Shown in pieces: positions 18,493 to 26,969 of a DNA stretch of 64,000 bases; position 1 is the stretch's first letter, and the number at the start of each line of letters is the position of its first letter. The stretch is from contig NZ_CP078076.1 of NCBI RefSeq assembly GCF_023101165.1, positions 2,976,001 to 3,040,000 of the forward strand. Reading direction: 5' to 3'. The notes under the pieces are model-generated. The model was given only the letters and a program-made list of their open reading frames with translations, searched no databases and was not told the DNA's origin. This DNA is from Microbacterium sufflavum (GTDB taxonomy: Bacteria > Actinomycetota > Actinomycetes > Actinomycetales > Microbacteriaceae). The position numbers were made by a program, and so were the translations under genes.

Positions 18493-18869
18493 CACGAGAG
18501 CGCGACGATCAGGGTCATGCCTGCCAGCATCACGCACACCGGGGTCATGGTCCACCGTTCCGCGGGACTCCGCGAGATCGCATTGAGCAGGATCCCGATC
18601 ACGAAGTACGCGAACAGCACCCAGCACAACACGACGACGACGGGCAGCTCACCCCCGGCGATGACTCCCGCACGGCTCAGCAGCAGTGCGGCGAACCCGG
18701 CGTAGAGGACGACCGAGACGATGCTGCCGACGCGGAGCCGCACGGGCAGAACGCGGTGCGCACCGCCCCAGGCGAAGCGGCCGAGCGGCGCGCCGAAGAT
18801 GAGGGCGACCTGGAACAGCGTCAGAGCCGCGAGAAGGACGAGGGCGCCCGTCAGAGCGACGGCGAGCAT
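18492..18869 (-). CDS. Small four-helix membrane protein
   Basis: A 125-residue protein with four hydrophobic segments: MLAVALTGALVLLAALTLF, then about 35-55, 60-85 and 100-120. The loop FGAPLGRFAWGG and the C-terminal NAISRSPAERWTMTPV are typical of small actinobacterial membrane proteins of unknown function. GGAGG 7 nt upstream supports ATG 18869; longer in-frame starts cut into the regulator gene. It is translationally coupled to ychJ. Confidence 0.85.
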   Translation of the reverse strand: MLAVALTGALVLLAALTLFQVALIFGAPLGRFAWGGAHRVLPVRLRVGSIVSVVLYAGFAALLLSRAGVIAGGELPVVVVLCWVLFAYFVIGILLNAISRSPAERWTMTPVCVMLAGMTLIVALS

Positions 18870-18894
18870 GCGGAGACCTCCAGGGTGTCGGGAG

Positions 18895-19419
18895 TCATGC
18901 GGACAGGTCGAGATCGTCGAGCCAGGAGAGCGCGAGCCCGTGCGAGCGGAGACCGTAGTCGAGGGTCGCGCGACGGAAGCGGTACAGCTCGCGCACGGCC
19001 TCAGGCACGTCGGTCGCATCGAGCTCCTCCGCCAGGGCGGCGAGCCGGGACTGGTCCTCCGCGATCCGTGTGCGGATGACCTCGACGCACAGCGCACGCT
19101 CCGCGGGCGGAAGGTGTCCCAGGAGGTGGATCCGCGCGAGCATCAGGGGCTCGGGGTCGGATCCGGTGAGCGGCGACGTCATCCACGTGTGCCAGGACCG
19201 ACGCCCCTCCGCCGTCACGCGGTACAGCTTCCTTCCCCGACCGTTCGCGGCCGCCTCGTCCACGCGTGCCCAGCCCTGCGACTCGAGCTGACGGAGGGCG
19301 CGCTGGATGCTTCCGAAGCTCGCGGCGTAGAAGAGCGAGATCCCGGCGCGGAACCGCTTGTGCACGTCGTAGAGCGTGAGCGGAGCGTCCAGAAGGATCC
19401 CGAGGATGAGGAACTGCAT
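18895..19419 (-). CDS. PadR family transcriptional regulator
   Basis: A 174-residue DNA-binding protein. The N-terminal winged helix (MQFLILGILLDAPLTLYDV, then the recognition helix with YAASFGSIQRALRQLESQG and wing NGRGRKLYRVTAEGR) is typical of PadR. The C-terminal helices (LARIHLLGHL, then IAEDQSRLAALAEEL) give dimerisation. It is divergent from an aldo/keto reductase with 71 bp between starts, including an inverted repeat at 19427-19445. PadR proteins usually repress the divergent gene until a ligand binds. Confidence 0.92.
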   Translation of the reverse strand: MQFLILGILLDAPLTLYDVHKRFRAGISLFYAASFGSIQRALRQLESQGWARVDEAAANGRGRKLYRVTAEGRRSWHTWMTSPLTGSDPEPLMLARIHLLGHLPPAERALCVEVIRTRIAEDQSRLAALAEELDATDVPEAVRELYRFRRATLDYGLRSHGLALSWLDDLDLSA

Positions 19420-19426
19420 GCTCCAG

Positions 19427-19445
19427 ATATACCCCTTAGGGATAT
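19427..19445. promoter_or_regulatory. Candidate PadR operator
   Basis: ATATACCCCTTAGGGATAT reads as an imperfect inverted repeat (ATAT-N-CCC against GGG-ATAT). It is the only AT-rich spot between the PadR gene and the aldo/keto reductase gene, and starts 8 bp from the PadR start codon, so binding could repress both. Confidence 0.55.
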
Positions 19446-19490
19446 TGCGGACAAGGCCTACGCTGAACACAAGCCACCGAAGGAGCACCG

Positions 19491-20330
19491 ATGCCCGCCA
19501 TCCCCACCGTCACCGCCCACAACGGCTTCACCCTCCCCGCGATCGGGCTGGGCACCTATCGCCTCGACGGCGATGCGGGAGCCGACGCCGTCGCCGCGGC
19601 CATCGGCGCGGGCTACCGCCTCATCGACACGGCCTTCAACTACGAGAACGAGGGGTCCGTCGGGCGCGGTGTCGCCGCCGCCGACGTCGACCGCGCCGAG
19701 ATCATCGTCACCACCAAGCTGCCCGGCCGACACCACCCCGCCGACCGGGCGCGGATCAGCATCGAGGAGAGCCGCTCCCGGCTCGGGCTCGATGCGACCG
19801 ATCTCCATCTGATCCACTGGCCGAACCCGCACCAGGACGAGTACGTCCCCGCATGGACCGCGCTCGTCGAGGCCCAGTCCCGCGGCGTCGTGCGGCAGAT
19901 CGGCGTGTCGAACTTCCTGCCGGAGCACCTGGAGCGCATCGAGAGGGAGACCGGCGTCCGCCCCGTGGTCAACCAGATCGAGGTGCACCCGTACTTCCCG
20001 CAGGAGGAGCAGCTCGCCCACCACCGCGCCCAGGGGATCATCACCGAGGCGTGGAGTCCGATCGGTCGGGCGAAGGCGCTGCTCGACGAGCCCGTGATCA
20101 GGGAGGTCGCCGCCGCACACGACATCGCACCGGCGCAGGCGGTGCTGGCCTGGCACGTCGCCCGGGGGACCGTGGCGATCCCCAAGGCCTCGTCGCTCGC
20201 TCACCAGCTCGACAACCTCGCCGCGGCGGAGATCGTGCTCGACGACGCCGAGGTGGCCGCGATCACCGCGCTCGGTCGCCCCGACGGACGGCTCTTCGAC
20301 GCGGACCCCGCCGTCCACGAGGAGTCCTGA
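19491..20330 (+). CDS. Aldo/keto reductase (2,5-diketogluconate reductase-like)
   Basis: A 279-residue NADPH-dependent oxidoreductase with a TIM barrel. The catalytic tetrad is complete: D46 in GYRLIDTAFNYENE, Y51, K76 in IVTTKLPG, and H109 in LHLIHWPNP. The cofactor part shows IGVSNF, the NQIEVHPYF motif and IPKASS. GGAG lies 8 nt upstream of the ATG. The physiological carbonyl substrate is not readable. Divergence from the PadR gene suggests induction by a toxic or aromatic aldehyde, which is inference. Confidence 0.93.
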   Translation: MPAIPTVTAHNGFTLPAIGLGTYRLDGDAGADAVAAAIGAGYRLIDTAFNYENEGSVGRGVAAADVDRAEIIVTTKLPGRHHPADRARISIEESRSRLGLDATDLHLIHWPNPHQDEYVPAWTALVEAQSRGVVRQIGVSNFLPEHLERIERETGVRPVVNQIEVHPYFPQEEQLAHHRAQGIITEAWSPIGRAKALLDEPVIREVAAAHDIAPAQAVLAWHVARGTVAIPKASSLAHQLDNLAAAEIVLDDAEVAAITALGRPDGRLFDADPAVHEES

Positions 20331-20342
20331 CCGCGGGAGCGC

Positions 20343-21179
20343 TCAGACGGTCTGCGTCCCCAGCACCCGCAGGAACTCCAGCTTGCCGGCCGCCTCGCTC
20401 CCCCGCGGCGCGGTCAGCACGATCAGCGCCTGCGACTCGTCCTCCGTGAACAGCGCCTGGCAGTCGACCTCGATCTCGCCGAGCTCCGGGTGCACCATCA
20501 CCTTGTGCTGCTCGAAGCGACGGCTCACCTCGTGCGCCTCCCACAACCGCACGAACTCGTCGCTCATGGCCGAGAGGGCCGTGACCATCTCGCAGGCGCG
20601 GGAGCGCGCACCGGGGACCGCGTGCGCGGCCCTGAGCGTCGCCACGAGAGACCGCGACTGCCGCACGTGATCGACCTCCCGATAGCGGAGGCGCTCCGTC
20701 TCCGGGGAGGCGAACCAGCGGTAGATCCCGCTGCGATCCATCCCGGTCAGGCTTCCCGCATCGCCGATCAGCGCCCGGGAGGCGTCGTTCTGCACGAGCA
20801 CCTCGTCGAGCACCGACACCACGAACGCCGGCGTGTCGTGCAGCCGGTCCAGCACCCGGAGGATCCCCGGCCGCACGTAGTCGGTCGCCGTGACGCGATC
20901 CGGGGCGCTGTGGCCGCTCAACCGGAACAGGTAGTCGCGCTCGTCCTCGGTCAGCCGCAGCGCCCTGGCGAGCGAGCCGAGGATCTGCACGCTCGGCTGT
21001 GGTCCCCTCCGCTGCTCCAGGCGTGCGTAGTAGTCCGTCGACATCGTGGCCAGCTGGGCCACCTCCTCGCGCCGCAGACCGGCGGTTCGGCGGCGCGCTC
21101 CCGCGGGCAGCCCCACGTCGGCGGGCGTCAACGCCTCCCGGCGGCGCAGCAGGAAGTCGGCCAGCGCATCACGATCCAT
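20343..21179 (-). CDS. Helix-turn-helix regulator with MmyB-like ligand domain
   Basis: A 278-residue protein. Residues 10-85 form a Xre-type HTH (RRTAGLRREEVAQLATMS, then DYYARLEQRRGPQPS), the pattern of actinobacterial regulators with a C-terminal MmyB-like (PAS-related, lipid-binding) domain, here from about residue 105 (AFVVSVLDEVLVQNDASRAL, then RWFASPETERLRY). Such regulators usually sit divergently from the short-chain dehydrogenase they control, as here. Start 21179 is the first Met before the conserved LADFLLRRREALTP; the much longer upstream frame crosses the dehydrogenase gene. Confidence 0.92.
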   Translation of the reverse strand: MDRDALADFLLRRREALTPADVGLPAGARRRTAGLRREEVAQLATMSTDYYARLEQRRGPQPSVQILGSLARALRLTEDERDYLFRLSGHSAPDRVTATDYVRPGILRVLDRLHDTPAFVVSVLDEVLVQNDASRALIGDAGSLTGMDRSGIYRWFASPETERLRYREVDHVRQSRSLVATLRAAHAVPGARSRACEMVTALSAMSDEFVRLWEAHEVSRRFEQHKVMVHPELGEIEVDCQALFTEDESQALIVLTAPRGSEAAGKLEFLRVLGTQTV

Positions 21180-21211
21180 TCCTGAAGTATCCCCCCGCCG
21201 CGGCACCCGAA

Positions 21212-21256
21212 CCAGGGATCGGCGGTCCCTGGACGATCCCTCTCTGGAGCGTCCAG
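21212..21256. promoter_or_regulatory. Nested inverted repeats, candidate operator
   Basis: Three overlapping perfect 7-bp inverted repeats are visible: CCAGGGA-N7-TCCCTGG (21212-21232), AGGGATC-N14-GATCCCT (21214-21241), and CTGGACG-N14-CGTCCAG (21229-21256). They fill the 100-bp space between the HTH regulator and the dehydrogenase and probably bind the regulator as a dimer. Confidence 0.6.
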
Positions 21257-21279
21257 CCGCCGCCGTCGACGCTGGAACC

Positions 21280-22044
21280 ATGGACATCACCGGAAACACC
21301 ATCTTCATCCCCGGCGCGACCAGCGGCATCGGCCTCGCGCTGGCCCTCCGACTCCACGAACGCGGGAACACCGTGATCGTCGGCGGGCGCCGCGCCGACC
21401 GGCTCACCGCGATCGCCGACGCACACCCCGGCATCCACACCGTGCAGATCGACACCGCGGACGCCGACAGCATCCAGGCAGCCGCCCGCACCGTCCTCGC
21501 CGAGCATCCGGCGCTGAACGTGCTCGTCACCATGGCGGGCATCATGCGCGCCGAGGACTGGCGCTCACCCGACGGCTTCCTCGCGACCGCCGAGGAGATC
21601 GTGACCACCAACGTCCTCGGGCCGATCCGTCTGATCGCCGCGTTCGTCGCGCACCTCCGCGCGCAGCCCGCCGCGACGATCATGACCGTGACGTCCGGGC
21701 TCGCGTTCGTCCCGCTCAAGGCGACGCCGACCTACAACGCCAGCAAGGCTGCGATCCATATGCTCAGCGAATCCCTCCGCCTGCAGTTCGCCGGCACGAG
21801 CATCTCCGTCGTCGAGCTGGAGCCGCCGGCCGTGCGCACCGCTCTCATGCCCGGGCAGGAGCAGGACGAGTCGGCGATGCCTCTCGACGAGTTCGCCGAC
21901 GAGGTCATGGCGCTCATCGAGACCGACCCGGAGGCGCCCGAGGTGCAGGTCGAGCGCGTCAAGTTCCTGCGCCACGCCGAGGCGAGGGGGGACTACGCCC
22001 GCGTCGTCGCCGCGCTCAACAGCACCGATCGTCACGCCCGCTGA
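21280..22044 (+). CDS. Short-chain dehydrogenase/reductase (DltE-like)
   Basis: A 254-residue NAD(P)-dependent oxidoreductase. The cofactor loop is PGATSGIGLALALRL, the structural NAG appears as TMAGIMRAED, and the catalytic Tyr/Lys lie in PTYNASKAAIHML, with the serine in TVTSGLAFVPL. The first glycine of the canonical TGxxxGIG is replaced by proline, as in DltE-type members. ATG 21280 is directly after the operator region; no clear ribosome site is seen. Substrate is unknown. Regulation by the divergent HTH protein is likely. Confidence 0.93.
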   Translation: MDITGNTIFIPGATSGIGLALALRLHERGNTVIVGGRRADRLTAIADAHPGIHTVQIDTADADSIQAAARTVLAEHPALNVLVTMAGIMRAEDWRSPDGFLATAEEIVTTNVLGPIRLIAAFVAHLRAQPAATIMTVTSGLAFVPLKATPTYNASKAAIHMLSESLRLQFAGTSISVVELEPPAVRTALMPGQEQDESAMPLDEFADEVMALIETDPEAPEVQVERVKFLRHAEARGDYARVVAALNSTDRHAR

Positions 22045-22048
22045 GGCC

Positions 22049-22072
22049 GGGGCGGTGCCCGCGCACCGCCCC
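22049..22072. terminator. Bidirectional hairpin
   Basis: 10-bp perfect stem (GGGGCGGTGC at 22049-22058, complement at 22063-22072) with a CCGC loop between the convergent dehydrogenase and ldh stops. Confidence 0.75.
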
Positions 22073-22076
22073 CAGT

Positions 22077-23030
22077 TCACGCCTGCAGGGACCCCGCGAC
22101 CGCGGTGAGAGCATCGGCCGACTGCCGCAGCTGCTCCAGCTCGCGCTCCGAGAAGGAGGTGGCGCGGATCGGCTCGGCCCCGGCGGCGCTCACGATCGAC
22201 GGTACCGACAGGGCGACGCCGTCCAGGCCGTGGAAGTCGCGCAGCACCGTGCTCACCGGCATCACGGCGTGCTCGTCGCGGAGGATGGCCTCCACGATCC
22301 GCGCGCTCGACAGCCCGATCGCGTAGTTGGTCGCCCCCTTGCCGCGGATCACCTTGTACGCGGCGTCGCGCACCTCCACCGCGATCTCGTCCAGCTCCTC
22401 CAGCGTGAACCGCGGGTGTCCTGGCGTCTCCCACTCCAGGATCGGCACCGTGCCGATCGTGGCGCGGGACCACAGGGGGAACTCCGTGTCCCCGTGCTCG
22501 CCGATGATGTGCGCGTGCACGCTCGCAGTCGACACTCCCGCCCGCTCGGCGAGCTTCCATCGCAGACGCGACGTATCGAGCACCGTGCCGGAGGCGAAGA
22601 TCCGCTCCGGCGGCAGCCCCGTCTCCTGCTGAGCGATCACGGTGAGCACGTCGCACGGGTTCGTGACGATGACGTACACCGCGTTCGGTGCGACGGCGAG
22701 CAGGTCGGGCATCATGCGCCGGATGATGCCCGCGTTCACCCCGGCCAGCTCGGTGCGGGTCTGCCCCGGGTTCTGCTTGGCCCCGGCGGTGATGACCACC
22801 ACGTGCGAGCCGGCCGCGACCGAGATGTCGCTGCCGCCGACGATCGCGCTCGACCCGGTGAACTGGGTCCCGTGGGCGAGGTCGAGCACCTCGGCCTCGA
22901 CCTTCTCGGTGGCGATGTCATAGAGCGCGACGTGACGGGCGGAGCCGCGGATCAGTGCGGCGTACGCGACGCTGGAGCCGACGCTCCCCGCACCCACGAC
23001 CGTGAGCTTCGAGTTCTCGATGATCTCCAT
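22077..23030 (-). CDS. ldh: L-lactate dehydrogenase
   Basis: A 317-residue NAD-dependent enzyme interconverting pyruvate and L-lactate. The NAD loop is VVGAGSVGSSVAYA. Q86 in ITAGAKQNPGQTR marks lactate rather than malate specificity, R92 is in the mobile loop, and the active-site H179 lies in IIGEHGDTEFPLW. VTNPCDVLT is also present. It is transcribed singly, with a short gap to the epimerase gene upstream. It should allow fermentative NAD regeneration or lactate use. Confidence 0.95.
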   Translation of the reverse strand: MEIIENSKLTVVGAGSVGSSVAYAALIRGSARHVALYDIATEKVEAEVLDLAHGTQFTGSSAIVGGSDISVAAGSHVVVITAGAKQNPGQTRTELAGVNAGIIRRMMPDLLAVAPNAVYVIVTNPCDVLTVIAQQETGLPPERIFASGTVLDTSRLRWKLAERAGVSTASVHAHIIGEHGDTEFPLWSRATIGTVPILEWETPGHPRFTLEELDEIAVEVRDAAYKVIRGKGATNYAIGLSSARIVEAILRDEHAVMPVSTVLRDFHGLDGVALSVPSIVSAAGAEPIRATSFSERELEQLRQSADALTAVAGSLQA

Positions 23031-23093
23031 GCGCCCATACTGACAGCGGGCTCGTCGCTCCGGGAGGGGGCGAGCCGTGCGAAAGCGCGCAGG

Positions 23094-23981
23094 TCAGACC
23101 GCCGCGGCCACCGCATCCGCCGCGGTCCGGTGGGTGAACCGGAACCCCGAGCGCTCGAGCACCTCCGGGCGCACATCGGCATCCGGCAGCAGGAGCGAGT
23201 CGGCCGCGTCCCCGAGCGCCAGGCGCAGCGCCCACCGGGGAGCGCGGAGCCAGTACGGGCGATGCATCCGCGCGGCGAGGGCGCGTCCGATGTCATTCAT
23301 GGTTGCGGGCGTCGGACCCGCGAGGTTCACCGGACCGGTGAGCTTCGCGTCGAGCGTGTGCCGGATCGCCCGCACCTCGTCCTCGAGCGAGATCCAGGGC
23401 CACATCTGCGTGCCAGGGCCCAGCGGTCCCGCGACCCCGAGCCGGGTGAGCAGCACCAGCGGCCGCAGGACGCCGCGGCGATGGATCACGGGGGCCGTGC
23501 GCAGCAGCGCGACCCGGGTGAGGTCCTCCACCCGTCTGGCCTCGGCCTCCCATCGCACGCAGAGGTCGGCGAGGAACGTGTCGCCCGGCCGCGAGTCCTC
23601 CGTGAGGGTCTCCCCCGGCGCGGAGCCGTAGTAGCCCACGGCCGACGCGGAGACCAGCGCCGGAGCGTCGGAGCCGAGCGAGCGCAGCGCCGTCGTGAGG
23701 GTGTGCGTCGCATCGAGCCGGGACTCCACCAGCTCCCGGCGGTACCGCAGCGTCCACGGGAGCCGGCCGACGCTGGCACCGCCCAGGGCCACGACCGCCT
23801 CCGCACCCGCGAGCACGTCGGGGTTGAGGGAGCTCACACCGGGCATCCACTGATGCTCGCCGTCCTCCCGGGGCGGGTGACGCACGAGCGTGTCGACCTC
23901 GATCCCGTCGCCTCGCAGCGAGGCCGCGAGGGCGGAGCCGATCAGGCCGGATGCCCCGCTGATGACGATGCGTCGCGCCAT
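23094..23981 (-). CDS. TIGR01777 family (SDR39U1-like) epimerase
   Basis: A 295-residue atypical extended short-chain dehydrogenase. The NAD(P) loop is VISGASGLIGSALAASL, followed by VVALGGASVGRLPW, the SASAVGYYG active-site segment with Tyr, and the C-terminal DUF1731-like block (MHRPYWLRAPRWALRLALGD, then LPDADVRPEVLERSGFRF). Function of the family is unknown; relatives are linked to cell division phenotypes or nucleotide-sugar chemistry. It lies 27 bp beyond the tRNA-Val gene, same strand. Confidence 0.93.
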   Translation of the reverse strand: MARRIVISGASGLIGSALAASLRGDGIEVDTLVRHPPREDGEHQWMPGVSSLNPDVLAGAEAVVALGGASVGRLPWTLRYRRELVESRLDATHTLTTALRSLGSDAPALVSASAVGYYGSAPGETLTEDSRPGDTFLADLCVRWEAEARRVEDLTRVALLRTAPVIHRRGVLRPLVLLTRLGVAGPLGPGTQMWPWISLEDEVRAIRHTLDAKLTGPVNLAGPTPATMNDIGRALAARMHRPYWLRAPRWALRLALGDAADSLLLPDADVRPEVLERSGFRFTHRTAADAVAAAV

Positions 23982-24009
23982 GGTCGCTCCCCCGGTCTCC
24001 TCGAGACGG

Positions 24010-24082
24010 TGGGCCCTGCCGGGATCGAACCGACGACATCCACGGTGTAAACGTGGCGCTCTACCAGCTGAGCTAAAGGCCC
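24010..24082 (-). tRNA. tRNA-Val (anticodon TAC)
   Basis: The minus strand reads GGGCCTTTAGCTCAGC at the 5' end, an anticodon arm CCACG-TTTACAC-CGTGG giving anticodon TAC (valine, GTA codons), and a T arm with GGTTCGATCC. The 7-bp acceptor stem (GGGCCTT/AGGGCCC, one G-T pair) ends in discriminator A. CCA is not encoded: the next bases read CCG. Confidence 0.97.
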
Positions 24083-24136
24083 TGGTGCGCTCAGTCTATC
24101 CGGCGGCGCATGCGCACCCACGTCGTGGAAGAGGGA

Positions 24137-24171
24137 TAGGCTGAGGTCGGCGCGCGTTGTGCACGGCCGAC
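24137..24171 (+). promoter_or_regulatory. aceE promoter element and leader hairpin
   Basis: TAGGCT at 24137-24142 matches the -10 hexamers used elsewhere in the window. A GTCGGC/GCCGAC stem (24146-24151 with 24166-24171) begins just after the expected transcription start, and the aceE start follows 64 bp later, so the mRNA probably has a structured leader of about 85-90 nt. Confidence 0.45.
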
Positions 24172-24235
24172 AAGGCTGCCCGTGTCGCTTCCCGTTTCCT
24201 TGGCATGACCTGCCAGCTTGACGAAAGGTTCCCCC

Positions 24236-26962
24236 GTGACCGTCCACGACCAGGATCCGTACTCTCAGGGCCCCCTCGACAGCGATCCGGAGGAGACCGG
24301 CGAGTGGCAGCAGTCGCTCGATGAGCTGGTGGATGCCAAGGGACACGGCCGCGGCCGTGAGATCATGCTCAGCCTGCTCAAGCGCTCCAAGGAGCTGCAC
24401 CTGAACGTGCCGATGGTCCCCACCACGGACTACATCAACACGATCGCTCCGGAGAACGAGCCGGAGTTCCCCGGCGACGAGGAGATCGAGCGCCGCTACC
24501 GCGCCTGGATCCGCTGGAACGCGGCCATCACGGTGCACCGGGCGCAGCGTCCCGGCATCGGTGTCGGCGGTCACATCTCCACCTACGCCTCCTCCGCCGC
24601 CCTGTACGAGGTGGGCTTCAACCACTTCTTCAAGGGTGCAGACCACCCCGGCGGTGCCGACCAGATCTTCATCCAGGGTCACGCCTCCCCCGGCACCTAC
24701 GCCCGCTCGTTCCTCGAGGGTCGTCTGACCGAGGACCAGCTCGACGGCTTCCGCCAGGAGAAGTCGCACGCCCCGAACGGCATCCCCTCCTACCCGCACC
24801 CGCGGTTGATGCCCGAGTACTGGCAGTTCCCCACCGTGTCGATGGGACTCGGCCCGATCAACGCGATCTACCAGGCGATGTCGAACAAGTACCTGGAGAA
24901 CCGGGGCATCAAGGACACCTCGCAGTCGCACGTCTGGGCCTTCCTGGGCGACGGCGAGATGGACGAGGTCGAGAGCCGCGGTCAGCTGCAGGTCGCGGCG
25001 AACGAGGGCCTCGACAACCTGACCTTCGTCGTCAACTGCAACCTGCAGCGTCTCGACGGCCCGGTGCGCGGCAACGGCAAGATCGTGCAGGAGCTGGAGT
25101 CGTTCTTCCGCGGTGCCGGCTGGAACGTCATCAAGGTCGTCTGGGGCCGCGAGTGGGACGACCTGCTCGCCCGCGACACCGACGGCGCGCTACTGAACCT
25201 GATGAACGTCACGCCCGACGGCGACTACCAGACCTACAAGGCGGAGTCGGGCGCATACATCCGCGAGCACTTCTTCGGGCGCGACGAGCGCACCGCCGCC
25301 CTCGTCAAGGACTACTCCGACGACGACATCTGGAACCTCAAGCGCGGCGGCCATGACTACCGCAAGGTCTACGCCGCGTTCAAGGCCGCGACCGAGCACA
25401 AGGGCAAGCCGACCGTCATCCTCGCGAAGACCGTCAAGGGCTACGGGCTCGGCCCGCAGTTCGAGGGCCGCAACGCGACCCACCAGATGAAGAAGATGAC
25501 GCTGGACAACCTCAAGACGTTCCGCGACGCGATGCACATCCCCATCACGGACGCGCAGCTCGAGGAGAACCCGTACCTTCCCCCGTACTACAACCCGGGA
25601 CCGCAGGACGAGACGATCCAGTACATGCTGGAGCGCCGTCGCGCGCTGGGCGGCTTCCTGCCGGAGCGCCGCTCGACCCACGTGGGGCTCTCGCTCCCCG
25701 AGGAGAACGCGTACGCGCTGCCGAAGAAGGGCTCGGGCACGCAGGAGATCGCCACCACCATGGCCTTCGTCCGCCTGCTGAAGGACCTGCTGCGCTCGAA
25801 GGAGTTCGGTCACCGCATCGTGCCGATCATCCCCGACGAGGCGCGCACGTTCGGCATGGACGCCTACTTCCCGACCGCGAAGATCTACAACCCGAACGGT
25901 CAGCACTACACGTCGGTCGACCGGGAGCTGCTGCTCGCCTACAAGGAGAGCCCGCAGGGCCAAATCGTCCACGTCGGCATCAACGAGGCGGGCGCCCTCG
26001 CGGCCTTCACCGCGGCCGGCACGTCGTACGCCACGCACGGCGAGCCGCTGATCCCGATCTACATCTTCTACTCGATGTTCGGCTTCCAGCGCACGGGCGA
26101 CGCCCAGTGGGCGGCGGGCGACCAGATGGCACGCGGCTTCATCATCGGCGCGACCGCCGGACGCACCACCCTGACCGGTGAGGGCCTCCAGCACGCCGAC
26201 GGCCACTCGCACCTGCTGGCCGCGACCAACCCGGCCACCGTGTCTTACGACCCGGCCTACGGCTACGAGATCGCGCACATCGTCCGCTCCGGTCTGGAGC
26301 GCATGTACGGCGGCGAGCACGAAGACCCGAACGTCATGTACTACCTCACGGTGTACAACGAGCCGATGGTGCAGCCCGCCGAGCCGGCGGACGTGGACGT
26401 CGACGGCATCGTCCGCGGCATCCACCGCGTCTCGGTCGGCGAGGGCGACGGGCCTCGCGCCCAGCTGTTCGCGTCGGGCGTGGGACTGCCGTGGGCGATG
26501 GAGGCGCAGGAGCTGCTCAAGAACGACTGGGGCGTGATCGCCGACGTGTGGTCGGTCACCTCCTGGACGGAGCTGCGCCGCGACGGTCTCGCCGCCGACG
26601 AGCACAACTTCCTCCACCCCGAGCAGGAGCCGCGCACGGCGTACCTCACGCAGAAGCTGCAGGGCGTCGAGGGTCCGGTCGTGGCGGTGAGCGACTTCAT
26701 GCACGCCGTCCAGGACCAGATCCGTCCGTGGGTGCCGAACCGCTTCGCCACGCTCGGCGCCGACGGTTTCGGCTTCTCCGACACGCGTGCCGCTGCTCGT
26801 CGCTTCTTCAAGATCGACGGTCCGTCGATCGTGGTGCGCACGCTGCAGTCGCTCGCGGAGGAGGGCACGGTCGACCGTTCGCTCGCCGCGCAGGCCATCG
26901 AGAAGTACCGTCTGCACGATGTGAACGCCGGCACCAGCGGTAACGCAGGCGGGGAAAGCTGA
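24236..26962 (+). CDS. aceE: Pyruvate dehydrogenase E1 component, homodimeric type
   Basis: A 908-residue thiamine-diphosphate enzyme that decarboxylates pyruvate and passes the acetyl group to E2, feeding acetyl-CoA. Visible features: [15 protein letters not shown] near residue 115, the thiamine-binding [16 protein letters not shown] ending in [16 protein letters not shown], and the ITSWTELR-like [11 protein letters not shown] in the C-terminal third. Length fits the E. coli type (887). GTG 24236 is chosen with GAAAGG 8 nt upstream; the TTG at 24218 is unlikely. The other subunits are not in the window. The regulator gene follows after 7 bp. Confidence 0.97.
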   Translation: MTVHDQDPYSQGPLDSDPEETGEWQQSLDELVDAKGHGRGREIMLSLLKRSKELHLNVPMVPTTDYINTIAPENEPEFPGDEEIERRYRAWIRWNAAITVHRAQRPGIGVGGHISTYASSAALYEVGFNHFFKGADHPGGADQIFIQGHASPGTYARSFLEGRLTEDQLDGFRQEKSHAPNGIPSYPHPRLMPEYWQFPTVSMGLGPINAIYQAMSNKYLENRGIKDTSQSHVWAFLGDGEMDEVESRGQLQVAANEGLDNLTFVVNCNLQRLDGPVRGNGKIVQELESFFRGAGWNVIKVVWGREWDDLLARDTDGALLNLMNVTPDGDYQTYKAESGAYIREHFFGRDERTAALVKDYSDDDIWNLKRGGHDYRKVYAAFKAATEHKGKPTVILAKTVKGYGLGPQFEGRNATHQMKKMTLDNLKTFRDAMHIPITDAQLEENPYLPPYYNPGPQDETIQYMLERRRALGGFLPERRSTHVGLSLPEENAYALPKKGSGTQEIATTMAFVRLLKDLLRSKEFGHRIVPIIPDEARTFGMDAYFPTAKIYNPNGQHYTSVDRELLLAYKESPQGQIVHVGINEAGALAAFTAAGTSYATHGEPLIPIYIFYSMFGFQRTGDAQWAAGDQMARGFIIGATAGRTTLTGEGLQHADGHSHLLAATNPATVSYDPAYGYEIAHIVRSGLERMYGGEHEDPNVMYYLTVYNEPMVQPAEPADVDVDGIVRGIHRVSVGEGDGPRAQLFASGVGLPWAMEAQELLKNDWGVIADVWSVTSWTELRRDGLAADEHNFLHPEQEPRTAYLTQKLQGVEGPVVAVSDFMHAVQDQIRPWVPNRFATLGADGFGFSDTRAAARRFFKIDGPSIVVRTLQSLAEEGTVDRSLAAQAIEKYRLHDVNAGTSGNAGGES

Positions 26963-26969
26963 GCCTTCG

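Noticed and set aside
22077-23030. Malate dehydrogenase as alternative for ldh
   Set aside because: Q86 in the substrate loop where malate enzymes have Arg.
23047-23076. Hairpin GGCTCG/CGAGCC after the epimerase gene as terminator
   Set aside because: Only 6 bp of pairing with a 16-nt loop; too weak to call.
24218-24235. TTG at 24218 as start of aceE
   Set aside because: GTG 24236 has a good ribosome site (GAAAGG, 8 nt) and TTG lies before it without one.
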